A DNA stretch of 64,000 nt from Pseudarthrobacter sulfonivorans (GCF_014712225.1 NZ_JACXBW010000018.1:24321-88320), one strand, 5' to 3'; shown: positions 40,517-49,588, numbered from the stretch's first letter. Made by a program: numbers and translations. Notes: generated by a model not told the origin, from the sequence alone.

Positions 40517-42111
40517 GGCCGGCCGCCTTCCGCGTGGGTCATCCGGACGGGGTCCCTGCCGGCGAGTTCCTGCCGCAGCCGGGCCCGCAACACCTTGTTC
40601 AATGCCGTGCGGGGCAGGGCCCCGACCATCGAGATGGTGGTGGGGACCTTGATGCCGGACAGTTGGGCGGCGCAGTGCTCCAGCAGTTCCTGCTCATCGG
40701 TGGCCATGCCTGCGCGCACCACTACAAAGGCCGCTCCGCTGTCGCCCCACCGCTCGTCCGGCACACCTACGACGGCGGCCTGCGCCACTGCGGGGTGGGC
40801 CAGCAGCACGGCCTCGACCTCGGCCGGGGCGACGTTTTCGCCGCCGGAGATGTAGATGTCCTTGAGCCGGTCCACCACCCGGATGTATCCGTCAGCGTCG
40901 CGTTCCACCAGGTCACCGGTGTGCAGCCAGCCGCCGGCGAGGACAGCCGCGGTGGCGGCGGGGTCGCGAAAATACCCGGCGAACACCCCGGGGCCGCCAA
41001 CCAGGAGTTCACCGGTGGCGGCGCCGTCGTAAATTTCACCGGTGACAGGATCAGCAACGGCCACCGCGACGTGCGGATACGGCTTGCCGGAGTAGCCCAC
41101 CATCCGCGCGGCGTCCTCGTTGGCCAGGCACAGCACGTTTGGCGACGCCTCGGTCAGGCCGTAGCCCTGGCTGAGGGCCACACCCCGGCGGTGCCAGATC
41201 CGCAGCAGCGGTGCCGGCATCGGCGCCCCGCCCACCACCGCATGGCGCAGGCTGCTGAGGTCGCTGTGCGCGAAGTCGGGGTGCTCGGCCAGCATCAGGT
41301 ACTGGGTGGGAACTCCCATCAGCATGGTCACGCGGCGCTCGGCGATCAGCTGCAGGACCCGGCCCGGTTCGAAACCCCGTTCCAGGACCACCGTGGCACC
41401 GGCCCACCAGGCCAGCAGCGGCTGGATGTTCCACCCGCCCACATGGAACTGGGGCAGCACTGCCAGCACAACGTCGGTACTTGCCATGTCCAAGGTCCGG
41501 GAAAGCGAAAGGTTGGTCCAGAAGCAGTTCGCGTGGGTCAGGACGGCGGCCTTGCTGGCCCCTTCGGTACCCGAGGTGAAGATCATCAGGAGGGCGTCGT
41601 CGTCGCGCACTTCCTTCCTGAACACCGGCGCCGCGGCGGGGAGCGCGCGCGACGGAGCGGGCACGGACTTTTCGACGCCGCCGGGACCGGGCGCCGCGGT
41701 CCGCGGCGGTTGGGGCAACAGGGAGCACGCCGCGGCGGCCAGGGCGTCGAGGTCATCTTCGACGAGCAGCAGCTGCGGATCGGCCAGCCCCAGCTGCAAG
41801 GAGAGTTCACGGGGCGAGAGCCGCCACGAGAGCGGCACCAGCACCAGCCCGGCCTTGGCGCAGGCGAAGAACACCACCACGTGGTCCGAGCTGTTGCCCG
41901 TCAGGGTGGCGATCCTGTCGCCGGTGACGTAGCCGGCAACCTGCAGCGCCGCGGCGAGGTTGGCCGCCCGCCGTTCCAGCTCCGCGTAGCTCAGGGTGAG
42001 CCCGCGGTCGTCGATGGCAATCCGGTGCGGGGTGGCGAGGCTGCGGTCGGTGGTCCAGCGCCCGAGGGTGTGCAGTCCGTCCGCGTGGCCCGGCCCGGTT
42101 GTGCTGGTCAT
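40513..42111 (-). CDS. AMP-dependent acyl-CoA synthetase/ligase
   Basis: A 532-residue adenylate-forming enzyme that activates a carboxylic acid to its CoA thioester. LLMIFTSGTEGASKAAVLTH is the P-loop, GYGLTEASPNVLC the A5 motif, LHTGDLVERDADGYIRVVDRLKDIYISGGENVAP the A7/A8 hinge, and RTALNKVLR holds the catalytic Lys (A10). A Pro/Ala-rich insertion lies at about 130-155. The acid is unknown. ATGA overlaps on both sides link it to the LivM permease and TetR genes. Confidence 0.92.
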   Translation of the reverse strand: MTSTTGPGHADGLHTLGRWTTDRSLATPHRIAIDDRGLTLSYAELERRAANLAAALQVAGYVTGDRIATLTGNSSDHVVVFFACAKAGLVLVPLSWRLSPRELSLQLGLADPQLLLVEDDLDALAAAACSLLPQPPRTAAPGPGGVEKSVPAPSRALPAAAPVFRKEVRDDDALLMIFTSGTEGASKAAVLTHANCFWTNLSLSRTLDMASTDVVLAVLPQFHVGGWNIQPLLAWWAGATVVLERGFEPGRVLQLIAERRVTMLMGVPTQYLMLAEHPDFAHSDLSSLRHAVVGGAPMPAPLLRIWHRRGVALSQGYGLTEASPNVLCLANEDAARMVGYSGKPYPHVAVAVADPVTGEIYDGAATGELLVGGPGVFAGYFRDPAATAAVLAGGWLHTGDLVERDADGYIRVVDRLKDIYISGGENVAPAEVEAVLLAHPAVAQAAVVGVPDERWGDSGAAFVVVRAGMATDEQELLEHCAAQLSGIKVPTTISMVGALPRTALNKVLRARLRQELAGRDPVRMTHAEGGRP

Positions 42112-43307
42112 GCGGCCTCTTCCAGGATCTCGCGGGACTTCTGTACGCGGTCCGCGCCGCGCCGGCTGCGGCGCTGGGCCAGCCGCTGGGCGGTGCCCGT
42201 CAGGCCGCCCGGCAGGAAGAGCACCACCAGGATGAACAGGGTGCCGAGGATAAAGAGTGGTTCTGACAACGGTACGCGCAGGACGTCGGGCAGCGCATCG
42301 ATGGCGTCCGAGTTCGCCAACGCGGTGAGCCGCTGGTCCAGGATCGTGTAGAAGACCCCGCCGATCACTGCGCCCCAGCGGGAGCCCACACCGCCCAGGA
42401 CCACCATGACCAGCAGGGTGATGGTGAGGTCGGCGGACACGGCCCGGGGCACCGCGCCGCTCTGCAGCAGCAGGAACACCATGCCGATGATGCTGACCAG
42501 GACCGCGGAGACCACAAAGATCAGCAGCTTGACCAGGTAGGGCTGCAGGCCGAGCACGCGGACCCGGAGCTCATTCTCGCGGACGGCCGCAGCAACGTGG
42601 CCGGCGCGGGAGGACTGCACCCACGTGACAATGATGAAGACGGCCACGAGCACGGCCAGGGCCAGCCAGTAAAGGTTGCGGGTGTTCACCACGCCCACCA
42701 GGAAGTCGGGCAGGTTGTCCGTGCGCAGCGTGAGGCCTTCATCGCCGCCGGTGGCACCTTCCGGGTTGCGCCCCACGACTACGGAGCCGGCCTGGGCGAA
42801 GGCCAGGGTGACCATGGCGAAGGGGATCCCGCTGACCCGGAGGCTGATGCTGCCCACCACGTGCGCCAGCACAATGACCACCAGCAGGGTCAGACCCATG
42901 GCCGGAAGCAGCGGGATGTCCAGGTTCTGCAGGATGATCCCGAGCCCGTAGACCCCGGCACCGAAGTAGAGGGCATGCCCGAAGGAGAGCAGGCCGGCGA
43001 CGCCGAGCAGCAGGTGGTACGTCAGGGCGGCGGCGGCCATCAGCATGCACATGGCCAGCAGCTGAAGCGAACCGGGCGTATACGTGGGTCCGGGCAGCAC
43101 GCCGGGCAGCGACAGGTTGAGCAGCGGCAGCAGGATCAGCAGGACGATCCCCGCGATGCCGGCTGCGGCGCCCACCATCCTGCCGCGGGTCAGATGCAGC
43201 GGTGGGCGGCCGCCGTCGTTCACTGCACGACGGCGGGGCGACCCCGCGGGATCTGGGGTTTTGTCCGGCGTTTCCTGGGTGTCTGTGGCGTCGGTTTCGG
43301 TGGTCAT
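42108..43307 (-). CDS. Branched-chain-type ABC permease (LivM family)
   Basis: A 399-residue inner-membrane permease with about ten helices after a 40-residue charged N-terminal extension. YHLLLGVAGLLSFGHALYFGAGVYG and VVLGGVGSRWGAVIGGVFYT are the LivM signatures, the latter contacting the ATPases. In this setting it forms the channel with the LivH-like protein. The C-terminal tail is Arg-rich. Overlaps both neighbours by 4 bp. Confidence 0.9.
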   Translation of the reverse strand: MTTETDATDTQETPDKTPDPAGSPRRRAVNDGGRPPLHLTRGRMVGAAAGIAGIVLLILLPLLNLSLPGVLPGPTYTPGSLQLLAMCMLMAAAALTYHLLLGVAGLLSFGHALYFGAGVYGLGIILQNLDIPLLPAMGLTLLVVIVLAHVVGSISLRVSGIPFAMVTLAFAQAGSVVVGRNPEGATGGDEGLTLRTDNLPDFLVGVVNTRNLYWLALAVLVAVFIIVTWVQSSRAGHVAAAVRENELRVRVLGLQPYLVKLLIFVVSAVLVSIIGMVFLLLQSGAVPRAVSADLTITLLVMVVLGGVGSRWGAVIGGVFYTILDQRLTALANSDAIDALPDVLRVPLSEPLFILGTLFILVVLFLPGGLTGTAQRLAQRRSRRGADRVQKSREILEEAA

Positions 43308-44179
43308 GAGGTTCTCCCGAGCAGGCCGGAGGGACGGAACAACAGCACAAGCGCCAGGGCCAGCACCACAACGAAGTCGCCGGTGCCGCCGAGGTAGAAG
43401 TTGGCGAACTGCTGCAGGACCGCGACGGCGACGGCGGCGATGGCCGCGCCCGTCAGGGAGCCGAGTCCGCCGATGACGGTGACGATGAAGGCGAAAATGA
43501 GCAGCGAGCCGCCCAGCAGCGGGGACACGTAACCGAAGTAGTGCGAGGCCAGGACCCCGCCCAGGCCCGCCGCGGCGCCGCCGATGGTGAAGACCAGGGT
43601 GAAGGCTTTGCGGACATCGATGCCGAGCGCGGTCACCATGGACCGGTTCTCGACACCCGCCCGGATGATCATGCCGTAGCGGGTGTTTTTCAGGAAGAAC
43701 ACCAGGGCGAGCAGCACCAGCACGGCGGCGATGATGCAGATGAACCGGTCATTGGGGATGCGGGCACCCAGGATTTCGGTGGTCTCCTTGAACCAGGCCG
43801 GCCCTTGGATGAATACGGCGTCCGTGCCCCAGATGCCGTCGAACAGGGCCACCGCGGCGAGCGAGAGGCCCACCGTGATCAGCACCTGCTCAATATGGCG
43901 CCGATAGAGCCGGCGGATCAGGACGAACTCGGTGAACGCGGCGAACACGGCTCCGGCCACGGCACCCACCAGCAGGGACAGCAGGAACGTCCACCAGCTG
44001 TCCGCGCCGGTCCGGCGCGCTATTTCCCAGCCCGTGAAGGCGCCGAGGGTGAGGAACGCGCCGTGCGCAAAGTTCAGGACGCCCATCAGCCCGTAGATCA
44101 GGGACAGGCCGGCGGCCACCAGGAAGTAGAGGGCCCCGAGGCCGAGCCCGGTGAACAGCAGGAGGACAACGGTGCTCAC
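43304..44179 (-). CDS. Branched-chain-type ABC permease (LivH family)
   Basis: A 291-residue permease with about eight helices. LIYGLMGVLNFAHGAFLTLGAFTGW is the LivH N-terminal signature and VIGGLGSLTGAAIAAVAVAVLQQF the cytoplasmic coupling segment. Partner of the LivM-like permease. GTG or ATG start overlapped with the ATPase gene stop. Confidence 0.9.
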   Translation of the reverse strand: MSTVVLLLFTGLGLGALYFLVAAGLSLIYGLMGVLNFAHGAFLTLGAFTGWEIARRTGADSWWTFLLSLLVGAVAGAVFAAFTEFVLIRRLYRRHIEQVLITVGLSLAAVALFDGIWGTDAVFIQGPAWFKETTEILGARIPNDRFICIIAAVLVLLALVFFLKNTRYGMIIRAGVENRSMVTALGIDVRKAFTLVFTIGGAAAGLGGVLASHYFGYVSPLLGGSLLIFAFIVTVIGGLGSLTGAAIAAVAVAVLQQFANFYLGGTGDFVVVLALALVLLFRPSGLLGRTS

Positions 44180-44967
44180 AGGGCCGCGCCTTTCTCTTGG
44201 GAGGCCGCGGCGTGGCGTGCCTCAGCATGCGGGGAAGCCTCGTGGGATACCGCCTCGGTGGAGACCCCCAGCAGCCGTTGCGTCAGCCCGTCGTCGTCCA
44301 GGAACTCCAGTGCATTGCCGGTGTGGACCACCTTTCCGCCGGAGAGGACCACGGCGCCCGCGGCGAGCTGGCGGACCACCTGCAGGTTCTGCTCCACCAA
44401 GAGGATGGGAACGGTTTTGGCCGCTTCGGCGAGGGTCTCGGCAACTTCGGCAACGATCTTCGGGGCAAGGCCCTTGGTGGGTTCGTCGACGAGGAGGATC
44501 TTGTTGGTGTTCAGCAGCGCGCGGGCCAGCGACACCATCTGCTGCTGGCCGCCGGAGAGGGTGCCGGCCATCTGGCCGGAGCGGGCCAGCAGGTCGGGGA
44601 AGAGTTCCTCGACGAGCTGCCGCCGGGGCGCGGCGTCGCGTTCGGCCAGGCGGAGGTTTTCGGCGACGGTGAGTTTGGAGAACACTTCGCGGTCCTCCGG
44701 GACATAGCCGACGCCGCTCCGGATGATCTTGTAGGTTGGCTCTTTCTCGACCCGGACGCCGTCGAGTTCCACCAGGCCGCTCCGGTCGATCAGCCCGATG
44801 ATGGCCTTGATGGTGCTGGTCTTTCCGACGCCGTTTCGGCCCAGCAGCGCGGTGATGCCCGTGGCCGGGACCGTGAAGGAGACGTCCTCCACCACCTGCT
44901 GGCCGGCGATGTGGGCGTTGAGCCCTTCGATCCTGAGGATGGGGCCGGCTTGTGCTGTGGCGGTCAT
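44176..44967 (-). CDS. ABC ATPase (LivF family)
   Basis: A 263-residue ATPase: LLGRNGVGKTSTIKAIIGL Walker A, GYVPEDREVFSKLTV Q-loop, TLSGGQQQMVSLARALL signature, ILLVDEPTKGLAP Walker B, LLVEQNL switch His replaced by Gln as usual in LivF. A Ser/Ala/His-rich tail of about 30 residues follows. It energises import with the LivG-like ATPase. Confidence 0.92.
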   Translation of the reverse strand: MTATAQAGPILRIEGLNAHIAGQQVVEDVSFTVPATGITALLGRNGVGKTSTIKAIIGLIDRSGLVELDGVRVEKEPTYKIIRSGVGYVPEDREVFSKLTVAENLRLAERDAAPRRQLVEELFPDLLARSGQMAGTLSGGQQQMVSLARALLNTNKILLVDEPTKGLAPKIVAEVAETLAEAAKTVPILLVEQNLQVVRQLAAGAVVLSGGKVVHTGNALEFLDDDGLTQRLLGVSTEAVSHEASPHAEARHAAASQEKGAAL

Positions 44968-45728
44968 ACGGGTTCTCCAAGGTAGGCGCTCTGCACGGTG
45001 GGATCGGCCATGACGGCGTCGGGGCTGTCCAGGGCGAGCAGGCTGCCGTGGTGCATCACGGCCACCCGGTCCACCAGGCCCAGGACCACGTCCATGTGGT
45101 GCTCCACCATCATCACGGTGCAGCCGCGGTCGCGGTGCATGCCGCGGATGATCGCGGTGAGGGACGGGACGTCCCCGGACGCGACGCCCGCCATCGGCTC
45201 GTCCAGGAGGATGACGGCGGGATCGGTCGCCAGGAGCACGGCGATTTCCACCTTGCGTTTCTCGCCGTGCGATAGGTCCCCCGCCGCCGTCGCGAGCTGG
45301 CCGGTAAGCCCAACTTCACTGATGGTGCCGCGGGCTATCCGGGTGGCTTCATCCGTTGCGGACGGGAAGCGCAGGAGGTTGAGGCTGCCGCCGATCTTCG
45401 CCTGTGCGGCAAGCCGGACGTTTTCCAGGACGCTGAGGCGGGGGAACAGGTTGGACGTCTGGAAGGTCCGCCCCAGCCCTGCCTTTGCCCTGCGGTGGAT
45501 GGGCGCTGCCGTGATCTCCCTGCCGTTCAGGCTGACGCTGCCCTCGGTGGGCCGCATCACCCCGGAAATCAGGTTGAACAGGGTGGTCTTGCCGGCCCCG
45601 TTGGGGCCGATGACGCCGATCATCTCGCCGGCGCCGACGGCGAAGCTGACATCCTGGAGGATGCGGGCGCCGCCGATCTGCAGACCGAGGCCGTCCACCG
45701 CGAGGGCAGGCAGGGCTGGGGTATTCAT
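44964..45728 (-). CDS. ABC ATPase (LivG family)
   Basis: A 254-residue ATPase: VIGPNGAGKTTLFNLISGV Walker A, GLGRTFQTSNLFPRLSVLENV Q-loop region typical of LivG, LSHGEKRKVEIAVLLA signature, VILLDEPMAGVASGD Walker B and MVEHHMDVV switch. First ATPase after the receptor gene, 12 bp behind it. Works with the LivF-like ATPase. Confidence 0.92.
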   Translation of the reverse strand: MNTPALPALAVDGLGLQIGGARILQDVSFAVGAGEMIGVIGPNGAGKTTLFNLISGVMRPTEGSVSLNGREITAAPIHRRAKAGLGRTFQTSNLFPRLSVLENVRLAAQAKIGGSLNLLRFPSATDEATRIARGTISEVGLTGQLATAAGDLSHGEKRKVEIAVLLATDPAVILLDEPMAGVASGDVPSLTAIIRGMHRDRGCTVMMVEHHMDVVLGLVDRVAVMHHGSLLALDSPDAVMADPTVQSAYLGEPV

Positions 45729-45740
45729 TCGCCGGCCCTT

Positions 45741-46937
45741 CTACTTCTTCTCGGGCGGTGCCACCTGGTCACCCGCGACCACCTTGACGAGTTCGGGCGC
45801 CCAGGCGCCGGCCTTCTGCACGAGCTTGACCTGGTACATGTCCTGGATCAGCGCGTGGTCAGAGGCCCGGACAGTCTCCTTGCCCTTGGGGCCGTCGAAG
45901 CTGAAGCCCTCCAGTGCCTTGACCATCGCGTCGGCGTCGGAGCCGCCTTCCTTGATGGCCTGGACGATCATCTGGCCGGCCACGAAGCCGTCCGGAGTGA
46001 ACAGGTCAGCCTTCTGGCCGGCCTTTTCGACGGCGGCGATCATCTTCTTCTCCACCTCGGTACCGGAAGCGCCCGGGAAGTAGTGGTTCAGGAAGCTGAT
46101 CTTGCCGGTGGCTTCCCCGTAGGCGCCGAAGGTGGACGCGTCGCCGAGGCCGGTGACCACCGGGGCTGCGTCGAAGGCACCCTGCTGGCTGAGGGTCTGC
46201 CACATGGTGCCGGAGGTTGCGCCTGCCCAGGCCACGAAGACCATGTCCGGCTTGGCGTCAACGAGCTGGCGGGCGAACGGGGTCAGTTCCTGTCCGTCCG
46301 GGACGAGGACCGATTCCACGGTGGCGCCCTTGGCGCCGAGGACGGCCTTGACGGCAGTCACGTTGCCCTGGCCAAACGCGTTGTCCTGTGCGAAGACCAC
46401 CACCTTCTTGCCGTTGGTGTCGATGAAGGAGCCGGCGGTGGCCACGTCCTGCAGGCTCTGGCGGCCGGAGCGGAAGGTGTACTTGTTGATGCCCTGGATG
46501 GCGTCAGTGGCGGCGGGACCGGAGATGTAGACGACCTTGTTCTGGGCTGCCTGCTCGGCGAGCTTCAGCGCGATGCCGGAGACCACGGTGCCGCCGATGA
46601 TCTTGTAGCCCTTGCCGATCAGGTCCTTGGCCGCCGTGACTGCCTTGTCCGGGTCGCCGCCGTCGTCAGCGTATGTCAGGTTGATCTTGGCGCCGTTGAC
46701 CTCGCCGGTGCCGCCCGTGGCGTGGTCGATGCCGGCCTGGAGGCCCTCGTAGTACGTGGCACCGTAGGCGGCGAGCGGACCGGTCTTGGAGTAGATGATG
46801 CCAACGTCCACCGGCTCGGCGGACTTCGTGCTGCCGGACTCAGCCGGGGTAGCCGCTCCGGGGGTGGGCGCGCAGGCGCTGAGGGCAAGCCCCGTAGCCA
46901 TCACGGCGGCGAGCAGGAACCTCTTTGTATCCTTCAC
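45741..46937 (-). CDS. Branched-chain-type ABC substrate-binding lipoprotein
   Basis: A 398-residue receptor of the type I periplasmic-binding fold (LivJ/LivK class). The signal ends in the lipobox LALSAC (Cys about 22). VDVGIIYSKTGPLAAYGATYYEGLQAGIDHA begins the ligand domain, VVYISGPAATDAIQG and VFAQDNAFGQGNVTAVKAVL follow. Such receptors bind amino acids, but also aromatic acids and other carboxylates; the ligase and hydrolase downstream favour a carboxylate or ester. GTG start with AAAGG 6 nt upstream. First gene of the operon. Confidence 0.9.
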   Translation of the reverse strand: MKDTKRFLLAAVMATGLALSACAPTPGAATPAESGSTKSAEPVDVGIIYSKTGPLAAYGATYYEGLQAGIDHATGGTGEVNGAKINLTYADDGGDPDKAVTAAKDLIGKGYKIIGGTVVSGIALKLAEQAAQNKVVYISGPAATDAIQGINKYTFRSGRQSLQDVATAGSFIDTNGKKVVVFAQDNAFGQGNVTAVKAVLGAKGATVESVLVPDGQELTPFARQLVDAKPDMVFVAWAGATSGTMWQTLSQQGAFDAAPVVTGLGDASTFGAYGEATGKISFLNHYFPGASGTEVEKKMIAAVEKAGQKADLFTPDGFVAGQMIVQAIKEGGSDADAMVKALEGFSFDGPKGKETVRASDHALIQDMYQVKLVQKAGAWAPELVKVVAGDQVAPPEKK

Positions 46938-46984
46938 GGGATGCCTTTCGTATTAAAACCGGGGGATCTGAGAGTGCGTGCGAT

Positions 46985-47017
46985 GTGAATCACGAGCAAA
47001 CCTGAAAGGTGATTCAC
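46985..47017. promoter_or_regulatory. Candidate operator of the ABC-ligase-TetR operon
   Basis: GTGAATCAC (46985-46993) and GTGATTCAC (47009-47017) are exact complements separated by 15 nt (24-nt centre distance) and each arm is itself almost palindromic. They lie 48-80 nt upstream of the receptor gene start, near the expected -35 region. Confidence 0.5.
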
Positions 47018-47126
47018 GTTACGGCAAATCTAGGGTGCGGCTCAGTTCGTGTCAATGGATTTCCCCGCCGGATTGGCAACGTTCCGGCAACGAAACTTTG
47101 CGAGGCCGGGACCGCCCTAACCCGGG

Positions 47127-47227
47127 ACGCTCTCTCACTTAATGCGGGTTATTCCATGACGCTCTCTCACTTTCTTCAAGAAAGTGAGAGAGCGTTGCCC
47201 GATAACCTGCATCAAGTGAGAGAGCGT
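47127..47227. repeat. Four copies of the 14-bp repeat in two opposed pairs
   Basis: ACGCTCTCTCACTT occurs at 47127-47140 and 47159-47172; the reverse form AAGTGAGAGAGCGT at 47182-47195 and 47214-47227. Within each pair the pitch is 32 bp, as at 20949-20994. The inner two make a perfect 18-bp-arm palindrome (47159-47195). It lies between the ABC operon start and the end of an MFS gene. Confidence 0.85.
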
Positions 47228-47287
47228 CGAAGGTGGCGAGGGGTCGAAGGTGGCGAGGGGTTGCAGACCGGGGAAGGGTGCGCCGGG

Positions 47288-48586
47288 TCAGTCGCCGATG
47301 TACCGGTTCCGGCCGGCACGATAGCCAAACACTGCAGCCAGCGAGCCCACCACCAGGAACAGCAGCCCGGCGGCAGTGAAGGACCCGGTGGACTGGTGCA
47401 GCTGGCCCACCATCAGCGTGCCGGTGGAACCCAGTCCATAGCCCACGCCTTGCATCATCCCGGACAGGTGCGCGGCGGTGTGCCCGTCGCGGGTCCGCAG
47501 CATGATCATGGTCAGGGCCACCGCGGTGAGGCTTCCCTGCCCGAGGCCCAGCAGCCCGGCCCACACCCAGATGAGCTCCAAAGGCCCGAAGATGCTCAGC
47601 GCGAAGCCGCCTCCGGTCATGAGTGCCACCGCCACGCTGATGGCCCGCTGGTCCTTGAAACGTGCAGCCAGGGCGGGGGCGAACAGCGAGCCCAGCATCT
47701 GCAGCACGATCGACACGGAAACCATCAGCCCGGCAGTGCCGCCGTCAACCCCGCGTTCACGCAGGATCGGCGCCAACCAGGCGAACACGCTGAAGGACAT
47801 CATCGCCTGCAGCACCATAAAGATGGTCACCTGCCACGCAACCGCGGAGCGCCACACGTTGACGCCGTCGGACACGGCCTGGTGCCGGACGGGGTGCTGC
47901 CGGAGCGCCACCGGAAGGAAGAGCAAAAGGACGACGGCGGCAGGCGCCGCCCAGAACCAGAGCCCCGCCGTCCACTCCCCCGTCGCCGTGAAGACCGGGT
48001 AGGTAAAGCCGGCGCCGAGGGCGGCCGAGGCGCAGATCGCCGTGGTGTACAGCCCGCCCATGAGCCCCAGCCGATGCGGGAAATCGCGTTTCACCAGCCC
48101 GGGGAGGAGCACGTTGCAGAGGGCGATGGCGGCACCGCAGGCGGCCGTCCCCACCAGCAGCGCGGGGAGGTGGCCGGCGCCCGGCGCCAGCCCTCCAATG
48201 TCCGCGGGCCGCAGCAGCAATCCGGCGGTGAGCACAGCCATGGCGCCAAGCAGCACCCGCTCAGCTCCGAACCTGCGGGCCAGGACAGGGGCCAGCGGCG
48301 CGAACAGGCCCAGGAGCGTGACGGGCACCGTGGTGAGCACAACCACCGCCCAGCCCGGGAGGCCGGCGTCGGACGTGATCTCCGGGAGCACCGCCGCGAA
48401 ACTGGAGAAGACTGTACGGAGGTTCAGGCCGATGAGCACCAGGCAGAGGCCCAGGTACGCCAGGGCGCGGCGGCTGCGGGGTCCGTCCGGGAGCACTGTG
48501 GGGGACGCCGGGGGAACATCGTCGATCTCGGCGTCGACGAGCAGTCCGGGTACGTCAACGTTGTCAGCACGGGTCACGGCACCCAT
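47288..48586 (-). CDS. MFS transporter, CynX/NimT type
   Basis: A 432-residue membrane protein with about 12 helices. LVLIGLNLRTVFSSFAAVLPEI is the CynX/NimT N-terminal motif, GLFAPLAPVLARRFGAERVLLGAM the loop 2-3 motif. CynX-class members move cyanate, 2-nitroimidazole or unknown anions. The ATG at 48586 gives MGAVTRADN; the frame stays open to 48970 but overlaps trmB. Divergent from trmB. Confidence 0.85.
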   Translation of the reverse strand: MGAVTRADNVDVPGLLVDAEIDDVPPASPTVLPDGPRSRRALAYLGLCLVLIGLNLRTVFSSFAAVLPEITSDAGLPGWAVVVLTTVPVTLLGLFAPLAPVLARRFGAERVLLGAMAVLTAGLLLRPADIGGLAPGAGHLPALLVGTAACGAAIALCNVLLPGLVKRDFPHRLGLMGGLYTTAICASAALGAGFTYPVFTATGEWTAGLWFWAAPAAVVLLLFLPVALRQHPVRHQAVSDGVNVWRSAVAWQVTIFMVLQAMMSFSVFAWLAPILRERGVDGGTAGLMVSVSIVLQMLGSLFAPALAARFKDQRAISVAVALMTGGGFALSIFGPLELIWVWAGLLGLGQGSLTAVALTMIMLRTRDGHTAAHLSGMMQGVGYGLGSTGTLMVGQLHQSTGSFTAAGLLFLVVGSLAAVFGYRAGRNRYIGD

Positions 48587-48651
48587 TGTGCCATTGCCCG
48601 TTAGTGCGCCCGGCGAGTGGTGGGCCCCGGAGAGTCGGCCGCACGCACGGG

Positions 48652-48657
48652 TATTCT
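48652..48657 (+). promoter_or_regulatory. -10 box of a leaderless promoter before trmB
   Basis: TATTCT lies 7 nt before the ATG at 48665. Confidence 0.55.
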
Positions 48658-48664
48658 TGAAGGG

Positions 48665-49588
48665 ATGAGCGAATCCCCAGAATCTCCCCAGCCTCCGCAT
48701 GTCCCGCGGCCGGTGACGCCCGGAACCCAGGCCTCTTTTGGCACCTACGGCGGCAGGCCCGTCAGCTTCGTGCGCCGCGGAACCCGCCTTCAGGGCCGGC
48801 GCCAGACGGCGTGGGAAGAGCACGCCGACCGCTGGGCTGTGGACGTGCCGCGGCACGTTGCGAACACGTCGGTCCATCCGGACTACACGTTCGACGCCGA
48901 GGCTGAGTTTGGCCGGAAGGCGCCGCTGGTGGTGGAGATCGGGTCGGGGCTGGGAGATGCCATTTGCCACGCCGCCGAGCAGAACCCGGGAACGGATTTC
49001 CTGGCGGTGGAGGTTTACACGCCGGGCCTGGCCAACACCATCATCAAGATCAACAGCCGCGGGCTAAGCAACGTCCGCGTGGTGGAAGCCAACGCGCCGG
49101 AGGTGCTGGCCACCATGCTGCCGGCAGGTTCGGTCAGCGAACTTTGGGTGTTCTTTCCCGACCCCTGGCACAAGTCACGGCACCACAAGCGGCGCCTCAT
49201 CCAGCCGGAGTTCGCCGAGCTCGCCGCACGTGCGCTCGCAACGGGCGGGCTGTGGCGGATTGCCACCGACTGGTCCAACTACGCCGTCCACGTCCGTGAC
49301 GTCCTGGCTGGCTCCCCGGACTTCGAAAACCTCCACACCGGCGAGCGCCACGGGCCGGAAAGCCCCCTCACCCAGGTGTGGCAGTCCGGCGTCGAATCCC
49401 TGGTGGGCGGCGCACCGGTCCGTGAGGGCAGGGCCCCTGTCAGCACCGAGCACACCGGCCCCAACGAGGGCGTGGATGAAACCGGGGGCTGGGCGCCGCG
49501 CTTCGAGGGCCGGATCCGGACCAGCTTCGAAGCCAAAGCCCATGAGGCCGGCCGGCTGATCTTCGACCTCTGCTACCGCCGGCGCTGA
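48665..49588 (+). CDS. trmB: tRNA (guanine-N7-)-methyltransferase TrmB
   Basis: TrmB makes m7G46 in tRNA using SAM. The 307-residue protein has a 60-residue N-terminal extension, then LVVEIGSGLGDAICHAAEQNP (SAM motif I, about 98-118), FLAVEVYTPGLANTI, and FFPDPWHKSRHHKRRLIQPEF (about 163-183), the TrmB catalytic signature. The C-terminus LIFDLCYRRR is as in the family. A loop of about 50 residues (about 240-285) is longer than in E. coli TrmB. Ends 12 bp before a perfect 52-bp palindrome. Confidence 0.95.
   Translation: MSESPESPQPPHVPRPVTPGTQASFGTYGGRPVSFVRRGTRLQGRRQTAWEEHADRWAVDVPRHVANTSVHPDYTFDAEAEFGRKAPLVVEIGSGLGDAICHAAEQNPGTDFLAVEVYTPGLANTIIKINSRGLSNVRVVEANAPEVLATMLPAGSVSELWVFFPDPWHKSRHHKRRLIQPEFAELAARALATGGLWRIATDWSNYAVHVRDVLAGSPDFENLHTGERHGPESPLTQVWQSGVESLVGGAPVREGRAPVSTEHTGPNEGVDETGGWAPRFEGRIRTSFEAKAHEAGRLIFDLCYRRR

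Noticed and set aside
40492..42351. Plus-strand frame of 619 codons opposite the acyl-CoA ligase
   Set aside because: The minus strand carries a complete ligase with all motifs; long antisense frames arise from the strong G/C bias at third positions. The same applies to antisense frames at 623-1642, 4535-5410, 30415-31437, 31447-32658, 45495-46988, 47009-48604 and 58867-60525.
20949..47227. Evenly spaced short repeats as a CRISPR array
   Set aside because: Repeats are 14 bp with only two copies per run, the intervening 18 nt is partly conserved, and there are no cas genes.
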